Assembly (NCBI GenBank): GCA_038327995.1
Contig: JBBQLP010000010.1
Span: 1-64,000, forward strand
Length of the DNA stretch: 64,000 nucleotides
DNA from: CAIOYC01 sp038327995
Lineage (GTDB): Bacteria; Pseudomonadota; Alphaproteobacteria; Caulobacterales; Caulobacteraceae
Direction of reading: 5' to 3'
The first letter of the stretch is position 1. Each line of letters begins with the position of its first letter. Below are positions 15,006-22,751 of this stretch, piece by piece. The position numbers and the translations under genes are program-made. A model generated the notes under the pieces. It was not told the DNA's origin. It saw nothing but the letters and a program-made list of their open reading frames with translations, and searched no databases.

Positions 15006-16361
15006 TCAGGCAGGCAACCGCACGACCGCGCGAAGACCGCCCAACGGGCTCCTCTCCAGCGTCACGTCGCCCCCGTGCCCCCGCGCGACGTCCCGGGCAA
15101 TGGCGAGGCCCAGCCCCACGCCCTTGTCGTTCTGGTTGCGGGCCTCATCCAGGCGCGAGAAGGGGACGAAGGCCTCCTCATAGCGGTCTTCCGGGATGCC
15201 CGGCCCATCGTCATCCACCAATATCTCCACGCCGCCGGTCGGACGAGCGTGCACCGCCACAGTAACCCGCGCCCCGTGGCTGGCAGCGTTCATCACCAGG
15301 TTGGCGAGGGCGCGCTTGAGGGCGAGAGGCCGCCCGCTTGCTTGCAATCCCGTATACGAAATCACCTCGACGTGCGCGCCCGCCCGCCCGGCGCCTTCGC
15401 ACACGTCGCGGATCAATTTGTCCAGATCGACGGCCTCCACCGCTTCGCCGCCCTGCCCGCGCGCAAACGCAAGATATTCGTCTATCATGTGCTCCATTTC
15501 GATCAGGTCACGCTTGATGGCGTCGATCCGACCAGAGGGAGGCGCTAAGGCGGCTTCGAGCTTGAGCCGGGTGAGCGGCGTTCGGAGATCGTGACTGACC
15601 GAGGCGAGCAGCACCGTGCGCTGGTCGATGTGGCGCTGAATGCGCTCCTTCATGGCCAGGAAGGCGTATCCGGCCATGCGCACCTCTCGCGCGCCGTGCG
15701 GTTTGAAGCGGGCGTCCTCGCCCTTGCCAAAGGCGTCCGCCGCCTCGGCTAGTCGCTCGATCGCCCGCACTTGGTTGCGGATGAACAGGATCGCTACCCC
15801 CGCCAGTGTCAGCGTCGCCGCCATTAGCCACAGGATGAAGACGTGTCCCCGCGTAGCGAAGGCGCGCTCGCGCGGTGCGATAATCCGCAGGACCCCGCCC
15901 TTCACCGCCACCCTTATGTCCACGTAGCCAGGGTAGCGAACAGTATCGAGCCAGAAGTTTTCATCCAGCCGGTCGTCCAGAGCGCTACGCAGAGTCTCAT
16001 CGAACGCTGGAAACAGGGGGTGGGAGAGATCGGTGGGCAGGGTCCGGCTGGGCTCGAAGGCCAGAGATATGGACTGGGTGCGCTCGGCGCGTTCGGCGAT
16101 CTTCGTCAGCGTCCGGGGCTGCGGGTCAGCCTGATAGAGCGAGACGTCCCAGGCTACGTCTCCCGCCAGCGCTTCGGAAAGCTGGCCCGTCACCGTGCGC
16201 CAGTGCGCCTCGAAGAAGGCGTAGGCCACCGCACCCTGCATCAGCATGATGGGCATCAGGATGATCAGCAGCGAGCGCCCGAACAGGGAGGTCGGCAGCC
16301 AGCGCTTGAGAAAGCGCGGCACAAGGCGGCGCACCAGATAACGAAGCGGCCTGCGCGCCAT
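15006..16361 (-). CDS. Sensor histidine kinase, partner of PetR-like regulator
   Basis: A 451-residue membrane kinase. It has a transmembrane helix near residues 28-50, a periplasmic sensor of about 110 residues and a second helix near 172-195. These are followed by HAMP, a DHp domain with the phospho-His in SVSHDLRTPLTRLKLE, and HATPase_c (NLVMNAASHG, VDDDGPGIP, GVGLGLAIA). The gene starts with a one-base overlap (TGATG) with the response regulator stop, so the two form a cognate pair in the order MarR-regulator-kinase. It resembles EnvZ in layout. The signal is unknown. Confidence 0.92.
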   Translation of the reverse strand: MARRPLRYLVRRLVPRFLKRWLPTSLFGRSLLIILMPIMLMQGAVAYAFFEAHWRTVTGQLSEALAGDVAWDVSLYQADPQPRTLTKIAERAERTQSISLAFEPSRTLPTDLSHPLFPAFDETLRSALDDRLDENFWLDTVRYPGYVDIRVAVKGGVLRIIAPRERAFATRGHVFILWLMAATLTLAGVAILFIRNQVRAIERLAEAADAFGKGEDARFKPHGAREVRMAGYAFLAMKERIQRHIDQRTVLLASVSHDLRTPLTRLKLEAALAPPSGRIDAIKRDLIEMEHMIDEYLAFARGQGGEAVEAVDLDKLIRDVCEGAGRAGAHVEVISYTGLQASGRPLALKRALANLVMNAASHGARVTVAVHARPTGGVEILVDDDGPGIPEDRYEEAFVPFSRLDEARNQNDKGVGLGLAIARDVARGHGGDVTLERSPLGGLRAVVRLPA

Positions 16362-17074
16362 CAGTCGGGCGCCAGTTTATAGCCGACGCCGCGCACGGTC
16401 TGCAGATAACGCGGGTTCTTCGGGTCGTCCTCCAGCTTGCGGCGAAGGCGCGTGACTTGAACATCCACGGCTCGTGCACCCGCCTCGCCGATCTCCGCTC
16501 CGTCGCCTGAAGCCTGCGCCAGTTCATAGCGATCAATGGCCATGTCGGGCGACTGGGCGAGGCGTTTCAGAAGCCGTGCTTCACCTTCGGTCAGGCGCAC
16601 CGGCGCCCCGTCCTGGGTCAGTTCGTTCCGGTCCATGTCGAAGCTGCATCGGCCCAACGCTATTGTGCGGCCCGGCCCGGCGCGGCCGCCCTGGGCGCGG
16701 CGCAAGATGGCCTCGATGCGAAGGAGCAGCTCCTGCGGTTCGAAGGGCTTTTGCAGATAGTCGTCCGCGCCGGTCTCAAGGCCAGCAATACGGTCGGTGG
16801 GCTCGCCGCGCGCGGTCAGGAGTAGCACGGGGGTCGGGGAACGGCCTCGCACCCAGCGCGTCAGAGACAGTCCATCCTCCCCCGGCATCATCACGTCGAA
16901 GACCGCCAGATCAAACTCCAGCGTCTGCATCAGCTTGCGCGCCGCCGCCGCGTCCGCCGCCCCAGTGACGCGAAAGCCGGAGCGGGCCAGATACTCTTTC
17001 AAGAGCGAGCGGATGCGGTCGTCATCGTCCACGACCAGAAGGTGACGACCATTGGGAGCGGTGTTTGCGTTCAT
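16361..17074 (-). CDS. petR: OmpR-family response regulator, PetR-like
   Basis: A 237-residue protein with a receiver (VVDDDD acidic pocket, phosphoacceptor D60 in AVFDVMMP, Lys in DDYLQKPF) and a C-terminal OmpR winged helix (LTEGEARLLKRLA, VDVQVTRLRRKLEDDPKNPRYLQTVRGVGYKL). The pairing with a MarR-type gene that overlaps its start matches petP-petR of Rhodobacter capsulatus, where PetR is needed for cytochrome bc1 expression; the symbol is given by this analogy. The operon here is far from petA, which begins at the right end of the window. Confidence 0.85.
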   Translation of the reverse strand: MNANTAPNGRHLLVVDDDDRIRSLLKEYLARSGFRVTGAADAAAARKLMQTLEFDLAVFDVMMPGEDGLSLTRWVRGRSPTPVLLLTARGEPTDRIAGLETGADDYLQKPFEPQELLLRIEAILRRAQGGRAGPGRTIALGRCSFDMDRNELTQDGAPVRLTEGEARLLKRLAQSPDMAIDRYELAQASGDGAEIGEAGARAVDVQVTRLRRKLEDDPKNPRYLQTVRGVGYKLAPD

Positions 17075-17571
17075 CGGCCAATTTCCGGGCGGGCATTTGC
17101 TCTCGGCCCGGCCATGGCGGAAAGGATCCGCCGGGCGCCGGGCGCGGCGTCGAGCCCGCCATCCCGATATGCCCGCGCCAGGTGGTCGCGAAGGCGCGCG
17201 GTGATCCGGCTCTCGAAAGCTTTACCCTCGGGGGTCAGTCGTGTGGGGCGGCGGCGGGCGTCGAGGTCGCCGTGCTCGCTGGTCGCATAGTTGGCGGCGA
17301 TCAGATCGCGTAATACCCGACTGGCCCCTTGCTTGGAGAGCCCAGTCAGGCGGGAAAGGTCCTGCACGCCAATTCCGGGCCTGCGTTTCAGCAGCATGGC
17401 GGCACGATAGTGTCCGCGCCCTAGGCTCAAGGGTTCCCCCTCCAGTCCCGCGTCGGCGCTTATCCAGAACGCGGCTTCGGCGAGCACGAACACCTCCACG
17501 GCGGCGTCCAACTCCTCCTCGCTCAGGATCAGGCGGGGATCGGCCCCGATAATGGTGGCAACGATGCTCAC
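17071..17571 (-). CDS. petP: MarR-family regulator, PetP-like
   Basis: A 166-residue winged-helix protein. The MarR-type DNA-binding segment includes GVQDLSRLTGLSKQGASRVLRDLIAANY, then a wing rich in Asp and Arg (LDARRRPTRLTPEGKAF). It starts at GTG 17571; the stop overlaps petR (ATGA). PetP in Rhodobacter sits in the same position ahead of petR, hence the symbol by analogy. The 86-bp divergent gap to ilvE probably holds its promoter. Confidence 0.8.
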   Translation of the reverse strand: MSIVATIIGADPRLILSEEELDAAVEVFVLAEAAFWISADAGLEGEPLSLGRGHYRAAMLLKRRPGIGVQDLSRLTGLSKQGASRVLRDLIAANYATSEHGDLDARRRPTRLTPEGKAFESRITARLRDHLARAYRDGGLDAAPGARRILSAMAGPRANARPEIGR

Positions 17572-17657
17572 GCGCGAACGTCTGCAAGCGTTGACGGCGC
17601 CGATGCCGGAGGGTTTAACGTGCGCAGAGCCCGCTCCCCAAAGGTGGATTGTTGCCG

Positions 17658-18545
17658 ATGACCCCCGTTCCCTTCGATGATCGTGATGGCTGGATCTGGC
17701 TTGACGGCAATTTTGTGCCTTGGCGCGAAGCGAAGATACACGTTCTGACCCATGCGCTCCATTATGCGTCCTGCGTGTTCGAGGGAGAACGTCTCTACAG
17801 CGGCGAAATCTTCAAGCTGACCCAGCACACCGAACGCCTGTTCCGCTCCGCCGAACTGCTCGATATGCAAATCCCGTTCAGCGTGGCCGAGATCGATGAA
17901 GCCTGCAAGGAGACGTGCCAGCGCATGGGCCTGACGGACGGCTATGTGCGCCCCTTCGTCTGGCGCGGGGCCGAGGTGATGGGCGTGGCGTCGAAGGGCT
18001 CAAAGGTTCACGTGGCCATCGCCGCCTGGGAGTGGCCGAGCTATTTCGATCCTGAGCAGAAGAAAAAAGGCATCCGCATCACCTGGTCGAAGTGGAAACG
18101 CCCTTCGCCTGAAACCATTCCCTCCGAAGCCAAGGCGGCGGGGCTCTACATGATTTGCACCCTGTCCAAAGATGCGGCGGAGCGTGAGGGGTACGCCGAC
18201 GCCCTGATGCTCGACTACCGGGGCTATGTGGCCGAGTGCACGGGCGCCAATGTGTTTTTTGTCAAGGATGGAGTGATCCACACTCCGACCCCAGACTGTT
18301 TCCTGAACGGCATCACGCGCCTGACCATAATCGACCTAGCCCGCTGGCGAGGGTTCGAGGTGGTCGAGCGGCATATCAGGCCGGAAGAGCTTGCCAGCTT
18401 CACCGAATGCTTCATCACCGGATCGGCAGCGGAGGTCACGCCAGTGAGCGAAGTCGGCGAGCATCGCTTTACGCCGGGCAATATTTCGCTGTCGCTGATG
18501 GACGACTACAGCAAGTTGGTTCGCCGCCAGATCAGCATGGGGTGA
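17658..18545 (+). CDS. ilvE: Branched-chain amino acid aminotransferase
   Basis: A class IV PLP aminotransferase of about 295 residues that catalyses the last step of Leu, Ile and Val synthesis. It has the fold-type IV signature around LTHALHYASCVFEGER. The PLP lysine lies in PSEAKAAGLYM, and ECTGANVFFVKDG is the typical phosphate-binding strand. The ATG at 17658 has AAGGTGG upstream; TTG codons three and two codons earlier are in frame. It is transcribed alone, divergent from the petP operon. Confidence 0.94.
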   Translation: MTPVPFDDRDGWIWLDGNFVPWREAKIHVLTHALHYASCVFEGERLYSGEIFKLTQHTERLFRSAELLDMQIPFSVAEIDEACKETCQRMGLTDGYVRPFVWRGAEVMGVASKGSKVHVAIAAWEWPSYFDPEQKKKGIRITWSKWKRPSPETIPSEAKAAGLYMICTLSKDAAEREGYADALMLDYRGYVAECTGANVFFVKDGVIHTPTPDCFLNGITRLTIIDLARWRGFEVVERHIRPEELASFTECFITGSAAEVTPVSEVGEHRFTPGNISLSLMDDYSKLVRRQISMG

Positions 18546-18569
18546 CGGTGAGGTAGACGCCGCAGCGCT

Positions 18570-18683
18570 CTACCGCTTCTCTTCCTGCCCCGCCACCGCC
18601 GCGTCGATGATCCACCGCAAGCCTTCGGGGTCGAACCTGAAAGCGACATCGCTCACAAAAGCTGAGGCAGTCACCTGCTCCAT
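18570..18683 (-). CDS. Possible 37-residue protein downstream of pgsA
   Basis: An ATG frame of 37 codons on the pgsA strand begins 33 bp after the pgsA stop. It has very GC-rich third positions and a protein-like sequence (FRFDPEGLRWIIDAAVAG). AGGTGG lies about 10 nt upstream of the ATG. It could be a real small protein or the remnant of a longer gene; in-frame sequence is open back to the pgsA stop. No family is recognised. Confidence 0.35.
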   Translation of the reverse strand: MEQVTASAFVSDVAFRFDPEGLRWIIDAAVAGQEEKR

Positions 18684-18715
18684 CAGGCGCGAGCCACCTA
18701 GCAAAGAGGGGAGGG

Positions 18716-19336
18716 CTATTCGCTATGCGGGGGGAGCAAAGCCTTACGGGGAGCCAGGGCCTTCGCCGCACCGCGCGCATACTGCCACCCGGTAATCAGG
18801 GTGATGACAACGGCGACCCACAGCAGCGCCCCGGCGAGCAATCGTAGCCCCGAGCCTGAAGGCTGCAACACAGCGGGCATGGAGAGGGCGAGGGCGATAA
18901 GTTGCACCGTGGTCTTCCACTTGGCGAGTTGAGTGACGGGAAGCTTGATTCCCAGAGGCGCGATCCCTTCGCGCAGGCCCGAGACGAACACCTCGCGGAA
19001 CAGGATCAAAAAGCCCGGCAGCGCCACCATCCCCTTCGGCTCGATCACCGCCAGTCCCAAGATGGCGGCGGCGACAGCGATCTTGTCGGCAATGGGGTCC
19101 AGCACCGCGCCCCACGGCGAGGTGGCGTTGAGCTTTCTCGCTAGCCAGCCGTCGAAATAGTCGGTGATGGCTGCGAAGGCGAAGATGATGAAGCTGGCCC
19201 AGACCAGCCGATCACCCCCGGCGGGCGGAGCCCCGTCCTGTCCGGGCAGGGCCCCCGCAGCTCCCGCCAGAAGGAAGAAGATCAGCGCTCCAAGCAGGAT
19301 GCGCGAGGCGGTGAGGATGTTTGGGAGGGCTTTCAC
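18716..19336 (-). CDS. pgsA: CDP-diacylglycerol-glycerol-3-phosphate 3-phosphatidyltransferase
   Basis: A 206-residue membrane enzyme that makes phosphatidylglycerol phosphate, the committed step to phosphatidylglycerol and cardiolipin. The CDP-alcohol phosphotransferase motif D-x2-DG-x2-AR-x8-G-x3-D-x3-D is complete in ITDYFDGWLARK and WGAVLDPIADK. About five hydrophobic helices are visible. It lies 11 bp downstream of flgL on the same strand, so it could be co-transcribed with the hook-associated genes or use its own promoter. Confidence 0.95.
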   Translation of the reverse strand: MKALPNILTASRILLGALIFFLLAGAAGALPGQDGAPPAGGDRLVWASFIIFAFAAITDYFDGWLARKLNATSPWGAVLDPIADKIAVAAAILGLAVIEPKGMVALPGFLILFREVFVSGLREGIAPLGIKLPVTQLAKWKTTVQLIALALSMPAVLQPSGSGLRLLAGALLWVAVVITLITGWQYARGAAKALAPRKALLPPHSE

Positions 19337-19347
19337 ACACTCATCTA

Positions 19348-20280
19348 CTAACCAGGAGACAAAAGGTTCAATAGCGAGACGTTTTTCAGGCTGGAGAAGA
19401 CCTGGGCGGACGCTTGCAAGGCGGTCTGGGCCAGCGTCAGGGTCGTCGCCGCCTTGGCTTGGTCGATGTTGGTGAGGTCGTCCACCGTCGAAGTCAGCGC
19501 CGCCTGCGTGCTTTTCAGCGACGCCTGGCTGGCGGAGACCTGGTTCTGCAAAAGCCCGTTCTGCGCCACCTGATCGTTCACCCCCGCATAGGCGCTGTCG
19601 AAACTCGAGAGCGCCCCGGCGAGAAAGTTGGTCTGCGCGGCTGTCAGTTTGCCGGAAAGGGGTCCGCCCGGTCCGGTCGAATAGGCCTGGATGCTGGCCA
19701 GCGCATTGAACAGCGGTGTGGCCACGTTCGAGGCCGTGAAGCCGGTGGCGATCTTGGTCTGGTCGTCCAGGCGGCTGACCGTCGGGTTGTTGTCGTTCTT
19801 GAAGGTTGCAGGCACCCCGCCTCCGGCGGTGAGGTCGGACAGGTTCTGGGCCGTGGCCGGGGCCGTGCCCGTGACCCCGCCCGCGAACAGATAGCGTCCC
19901 TCATACTGGGTGTTGAGGGTGGACACTGTTTGGCTAAGCTGACTTTGCAGGCTGGTGAGCAGGGCTGTGGCGTCGCCGGTGGCGAGGGCCTCGGCCACGG
20001 CGGTGCGCGCAGTCTGGGTGTTGGTCGCCACCTGCGACAGGGCTTGGTCCTGCACCGCCAACCGATCCGACAGCGCCGTCCCGTTGGCGATGAAGGCGGT
20101 GTTGCGGGCCTGCAAGGTGTTGGTGGCGGTCAGAACATCGGCCTGGGCCGAATAGCCCTTCAGGTCGCTGGCCAGCTTGCCGGTGGAATATTGCTGCTGC
20201 GCCACGCTTTGTCCGGCCTGGGCGGTCAGGATGTTGAGCAGCGAGGATTGGTAGCTGGTGGCGGTGGAGATGCGGTCCAT
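19348..20280 (-). CDS. flgL: Flagellar hook-associated protein 3 (FlgL)
   Basis: A 310-residue flagellin-like junction protein between hook and filament. The N-terminal conserved D0/D1 helices begin MDRISTATSYQSSLLNILTAQ, and the C-terminal coiled coil ends with a SLLNLLSPG tail. The middle is Ala/Thr-rich. The start overlaps the flgK stop by one base (TGATG), so translation is coupled. Export occurs through the flagellar type III apparatus; no signal peptide is present. Confidence 0.9.
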   Translation of the reverse strand: MDRISTATSYQSSLLNILTAQAGQSVAQQQYSTGKLASDLKGYSAQADVLTATNTLQARNTAFIANGTALSDRLAVQDQALSQVATNTQTARTAVAEALATGDATALLTSLQSQLSQTVSTLNTQYEGRYLFAGGVTGTAPATAQNLSDLTAGGGVPATFKNDNNPTVSRLDDQTKIATGFTASNVATPLFNALASIQAYSTGPGGPLSGKLTAAQTNFLAGALSSFDSAYAGVNDQVAQNGLLQNQVSASQASLKSTQAALTSTVDDLTNIDQAKAATTLTLAQTALQASAQVFSSLKNVSLLNLLSPG

Positions 20281-22391
20281 CAGGGTCCAACTATGCTGAG
20301 GAGGGTGTTGTAGAGATCCCTGCTGGCCTGCACGAGGCGGGCTGAGGCGTTGTAGGCCTGCTGGAAGGTGGTCAGGTTGATCAGCTCCTCATCCAGGTTG
20401 ACGCCTTCGGAGGAGGTGCGCCGGGCCGCGGCTTCGGTGGAGACCGCCCCCGCCTGGGTTTTCGCTGTGTCGGCGGCGGCGGACTTGCGGGCGATGGCGG
20501 CGGCTATGTTTGAGGCGTAGTCCGACAGGGTGGTGGCTCCGGCGGCCAGCCCGCCAACGGCGCTGAAAACGTGGCTGGCCAGTCCCGCCTGTCCCAACGC
20601 GTCGGCGCCCGACGTGTCCCCCGCCGCCAGCACCGAGGTTCCCACCGGCGCTGAAAGGTTCAGGGTGGAGAGCGCCAGTTTCGACGGGCTTTGCAGAAGG
20701 TCGCTGCGCACGGAGTAGCCTGCGGCGCGGCTGTTGCGCTGCGCTGCGCCGATGCCGAAGATCTGGCTGATCGAGGTTCCGGTCGCGGTGTTGGCGGTGT
20801 TGTCCGCCGCCACGGCCAGGGTCAGTCCCGATCCCGTATTGGCTGTGAAGGCCAGCGCGCCATTGGCGTCCAGCGCGAACGATCCATAAAGCCCCACTCC
20901 GCCGGAAGGGGCGTTCAGGGCGCCGAGCAGCGAGGCCACGGTCGCGCCGGCTGGGGTGGCCACTGTTATATCCTGCAACCGCACCCCGCTGGCGTCGGCG
21001 ACTCGCAAGGTGATCGATTGTCCCGCCGGAAATCCCGAGGCGTCGGTGGATTTCAGCCCGGTGTTGTAGTCTGCGACGGCGCTGGAGGAGACCAGGTCGT
21101 TCAGTCCGAAGAAGTCGGAGAACCCTTTTCCCGCCTTGCCCGCTGGCGTGGTCGCATCGTCCTGGATCGCCAATCCATCCGTTCCGGTTGACGCCAACTT
21201 GAGCGCCCCGCCCGAGAAGCTGGCTCCCGCCGCTGGCGAAAGGGCCGTATTCAGAGTGGAGAGGAAGGTGGCGGGGGTGAATCCGGTGGCGGCCCCTCCA
21301 TCCACCTTGATGGTCTGCGCGTCGAAATCGATATCGATCCGGTGGTCCAGTGCGCCGGAGGAGGCGACCTCGGCGATGGTGGTCTTGCCGTTGAAGCCGG
21401 AGATGGCAGTCGGAAGGTCGAGCCCGATATTGCGCCCGGCCAGCAAAGTTGGCGGCGGGGCGGCGGAGTATTTGTTGTGGATCGTGTTCAGTTCGCTGGC
21501 GACGCCGCTGGTCAGCTCCGAAAGCTGCGACTGAACCGCAGGCAGGTCGGTATTGCGCAGGGACAGAAGGCCGCCAAGCTCGCCCGACGTTAGCCGCGAC
21601 CCCAAGGCCGAGGAAGCGCCATTGGCGTTGGTCAGGGTGATCTGCCCGGTTGGGCCCGAGGCGTCGTAACTGAGCGTGGAAGCGCCGTTCTGGCCCGCTA
21701 GCACCGTGCCGTCCGAGGCGCGAATGACGGCGCCGCCCTGGGGCGTCGCGCCCACCTTCACATCGATCAGCGCCGATAGCCGGTCGATCAACTGGCTCTG
21801 CTGGTTTTGCGAGCCGGTGGCGTCGCCGTTCGAGACCGAGGCGCGGGAAATGTCGCTATTGAGGGCGTCGATCTGACTGAGCAGGCTGTTCACCTCGGTC
21901 AGGTCGGCGCCGATCTTCTGGTCGGTCTGGGCGCTGAGTTGCGCCAGGCTCGTGGCCACCGAAGCAGACTGGTTGAAGAAGGCGCCGACCTGCGACAGAG
22001 CCTGTGAGCGTCCGGCGGTGGTCGGGTTGGCGGCGAGGGTCGAGAAGGCGGTGAAGACCCTGTCGAGCGTCGAGAAATATGAGCCCGCCGCGCTCGGGTC
22101 GCCAAACAGGCTCTGGGCCTGATCCAGCGTAGAAGCCTGGACGGAGGCTTTGGTCGCATCGGCTGCGGCGCCGAGGCTGGCGGCCTGCAGAAACTGGTCG
22201 ATGACGTTGCGTATCTGGGCGATGCCGACGCCGGTTCCCTGACCCGCGACCACCCGCGACTGCGCGTCGGCGGTCTTGCGCACATAGCCAGGAGTGTTGA
22301 CGTTGGCGACGTTGTCGGAAACGACTCTGAGCTGCGCCTGGGCGGTCTGAAGCCCCGAATTGGCGGTCCCGAGGATGCTGTTCAACGACAT
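20280..22391 (-). CDS. flgK: Flagellar hook-associated protein 1 (FlgK)
   Basis: A 703-residue hook-filament junction protein. The N-terminal rod/hook motif (GLQTAQAQLRVVSDNVANVNTPGY) and the C-terminal helix (GVNLDEELINLTTFQQAYNASARLVQ) are diagnostic of FlgK. The long variable centre is Ala/Ser/Gly-rich. The ATG at 22391 follows GCGGAGGCGGG and begins at the conserved MSLNSIL; an upstream ATG adding eight residues is less likely. It is the first gene of flgK-flgL, driven by the minus-strand sigma-54 promoter at 22529-22544. Confidence 0.95.
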   Translation of the reverse strand: MSLNSILGTANSGLQTAQAQLRVVSDNVANVNTPGYVRKTADAQSRVVAGQGTGVGIAQIRNVIDQFLQAASLGAAADATKASVQASTLDQAQSLFGDPSAAGSYFSTLDRVFTAFSTLAANPTTAGRSQALSQVGAFFNQSASVATSLAQLSAQTDQKIGADLTEVNSLLSQIDALNSDISRASVSNGDATGSQNQQSQLIDRLSALIDVKVGATPQGGAVIRASDGTVLAGQNGASTLSYDASGPTGQITLTNANGASSALGSRLTSGELGGLLSLRNTDLPAVQSQLSELTSGVASELNTIHNKYSAAPPPTLLAGRNIGLDLPTAISGFNGKTTIAEVASSGALDHRIDIDFDAQTIKVDGGAATGFTPATFLSTLNTALSPAAGASFSGGALKLASTGTDGLAIQDDATTPAGKAGKGFSDFFGLNDLVSSSAVADYNTGLKSTDASGFPAGQSITLRVADASGVRLQDITVATPAGATVASLLGALNAPSGGVGLYGSFALDANGALAFTANTGSGLTLAVAADNTANTATGTSISQIFGIGAAQRNSRAAGYSVRSDLLQSPSKLALSTLNLSAPVGTSVLAAGDTSGADALGQAGLASHVFSAVGGLAAGATTLSDYASNIAAAIARKSAAADTAKTQAGAVSTEAAARRTSSEGVNLDEELINLTTFQQAYNASARLVQASRDLYNTLLSIVGP

Positions 22392-22528
22392 CAACCCGCC
22401 TCCGCAACCCGGCAAGGCAGGCGCATCGCCGGATGATTTTGCCGGGCGCCGATCGAGTAGCCTTGATCTAACTCATTGAAAAACATAGCGTAGACATCCG
22501 ACGCGGGGTTTGCGCTACAAAACGGGGC

Positions 22529-22544
22529 GCAAGTTGCGGGCCAA
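22529..22544 (-). promoter_or_regulatory. Sigma-54 promoter of flgK-flgL
   Basis: Read on the minus strand the site is TTGGCCCGCAACTTGC, with GG and GC exactly 10 bp apart. It matches the -24/-12 pattern TGGCNCG-N4-TTGC closely. The predicted start of transcription lies near 22518, giving a leader of about 125 nt before the flgK ATG. Confidence 0.8.
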
Positions 22545-22568
22545 ACCCTCCCGCAGCCGTTCCGCCCG

Positions 22569-22586
22569 GCAGGTTTGAACACCTGC
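22569..22586. promoter_or_regulatory. Inverted repeat GCAGGT-N6-ACCTGC between the flgK and fliK promoters
   Basis: Perfect 6-bp arms with a 6-bp spacer lie 25 bp beyond the -24 element of the flgK promoter and about 95 bp upstream of the fliK promoter. This is the expected place for an activator enhancer of sigma-54 promoters. FlbD, encoded in this window, is the obvious candidate, by inference. Confidence 0.4.
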
Positions 22587-22610
22587 ATCGGCAAGAAGCT
22601 CCCTCCGTCA

Positions 22611-22620
22611 GGTTGCAACC
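22611..22620. promoter_or_regulatory. Palindrome GGTTGCAACC in the flgK-fliK intergenic region
   Basis: A perfect 10-bp palindrome lies 62 bp upstream of the fliK -24 element. It shares the AGGTT word with the GCAGGT inverted repeat 42 bp away. It may be a second activator-binding site. Confidence 0.35.
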
Positions 22621-22681
22621 CAGGTCCAGAAAAGTCTGAAATAGCAATATAAAACAACACTCTGACCTGGCGTCTCCCATG

Positions 22682-22697
22682 TGGCGCGAGGGTTGCT
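22682..22697 (+). promoter_or_regulatory. Sigma-54 promoter of fliK
   Basis: TGGCGCGAGGGTTGCT has the invariant GG and GC 10 bp apart and matches the -24/-12 consensus at nearly every position. The predicted transcription start is near 22708, about 44 nt before the fliK ATG. Confidence 0.85.
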
Positions 22698-22751
22698 GAC
22701 AAGATTGTTCGATCCCGGCCTGCAAAGGTCGTCACCGGACCAACCGCGCCA

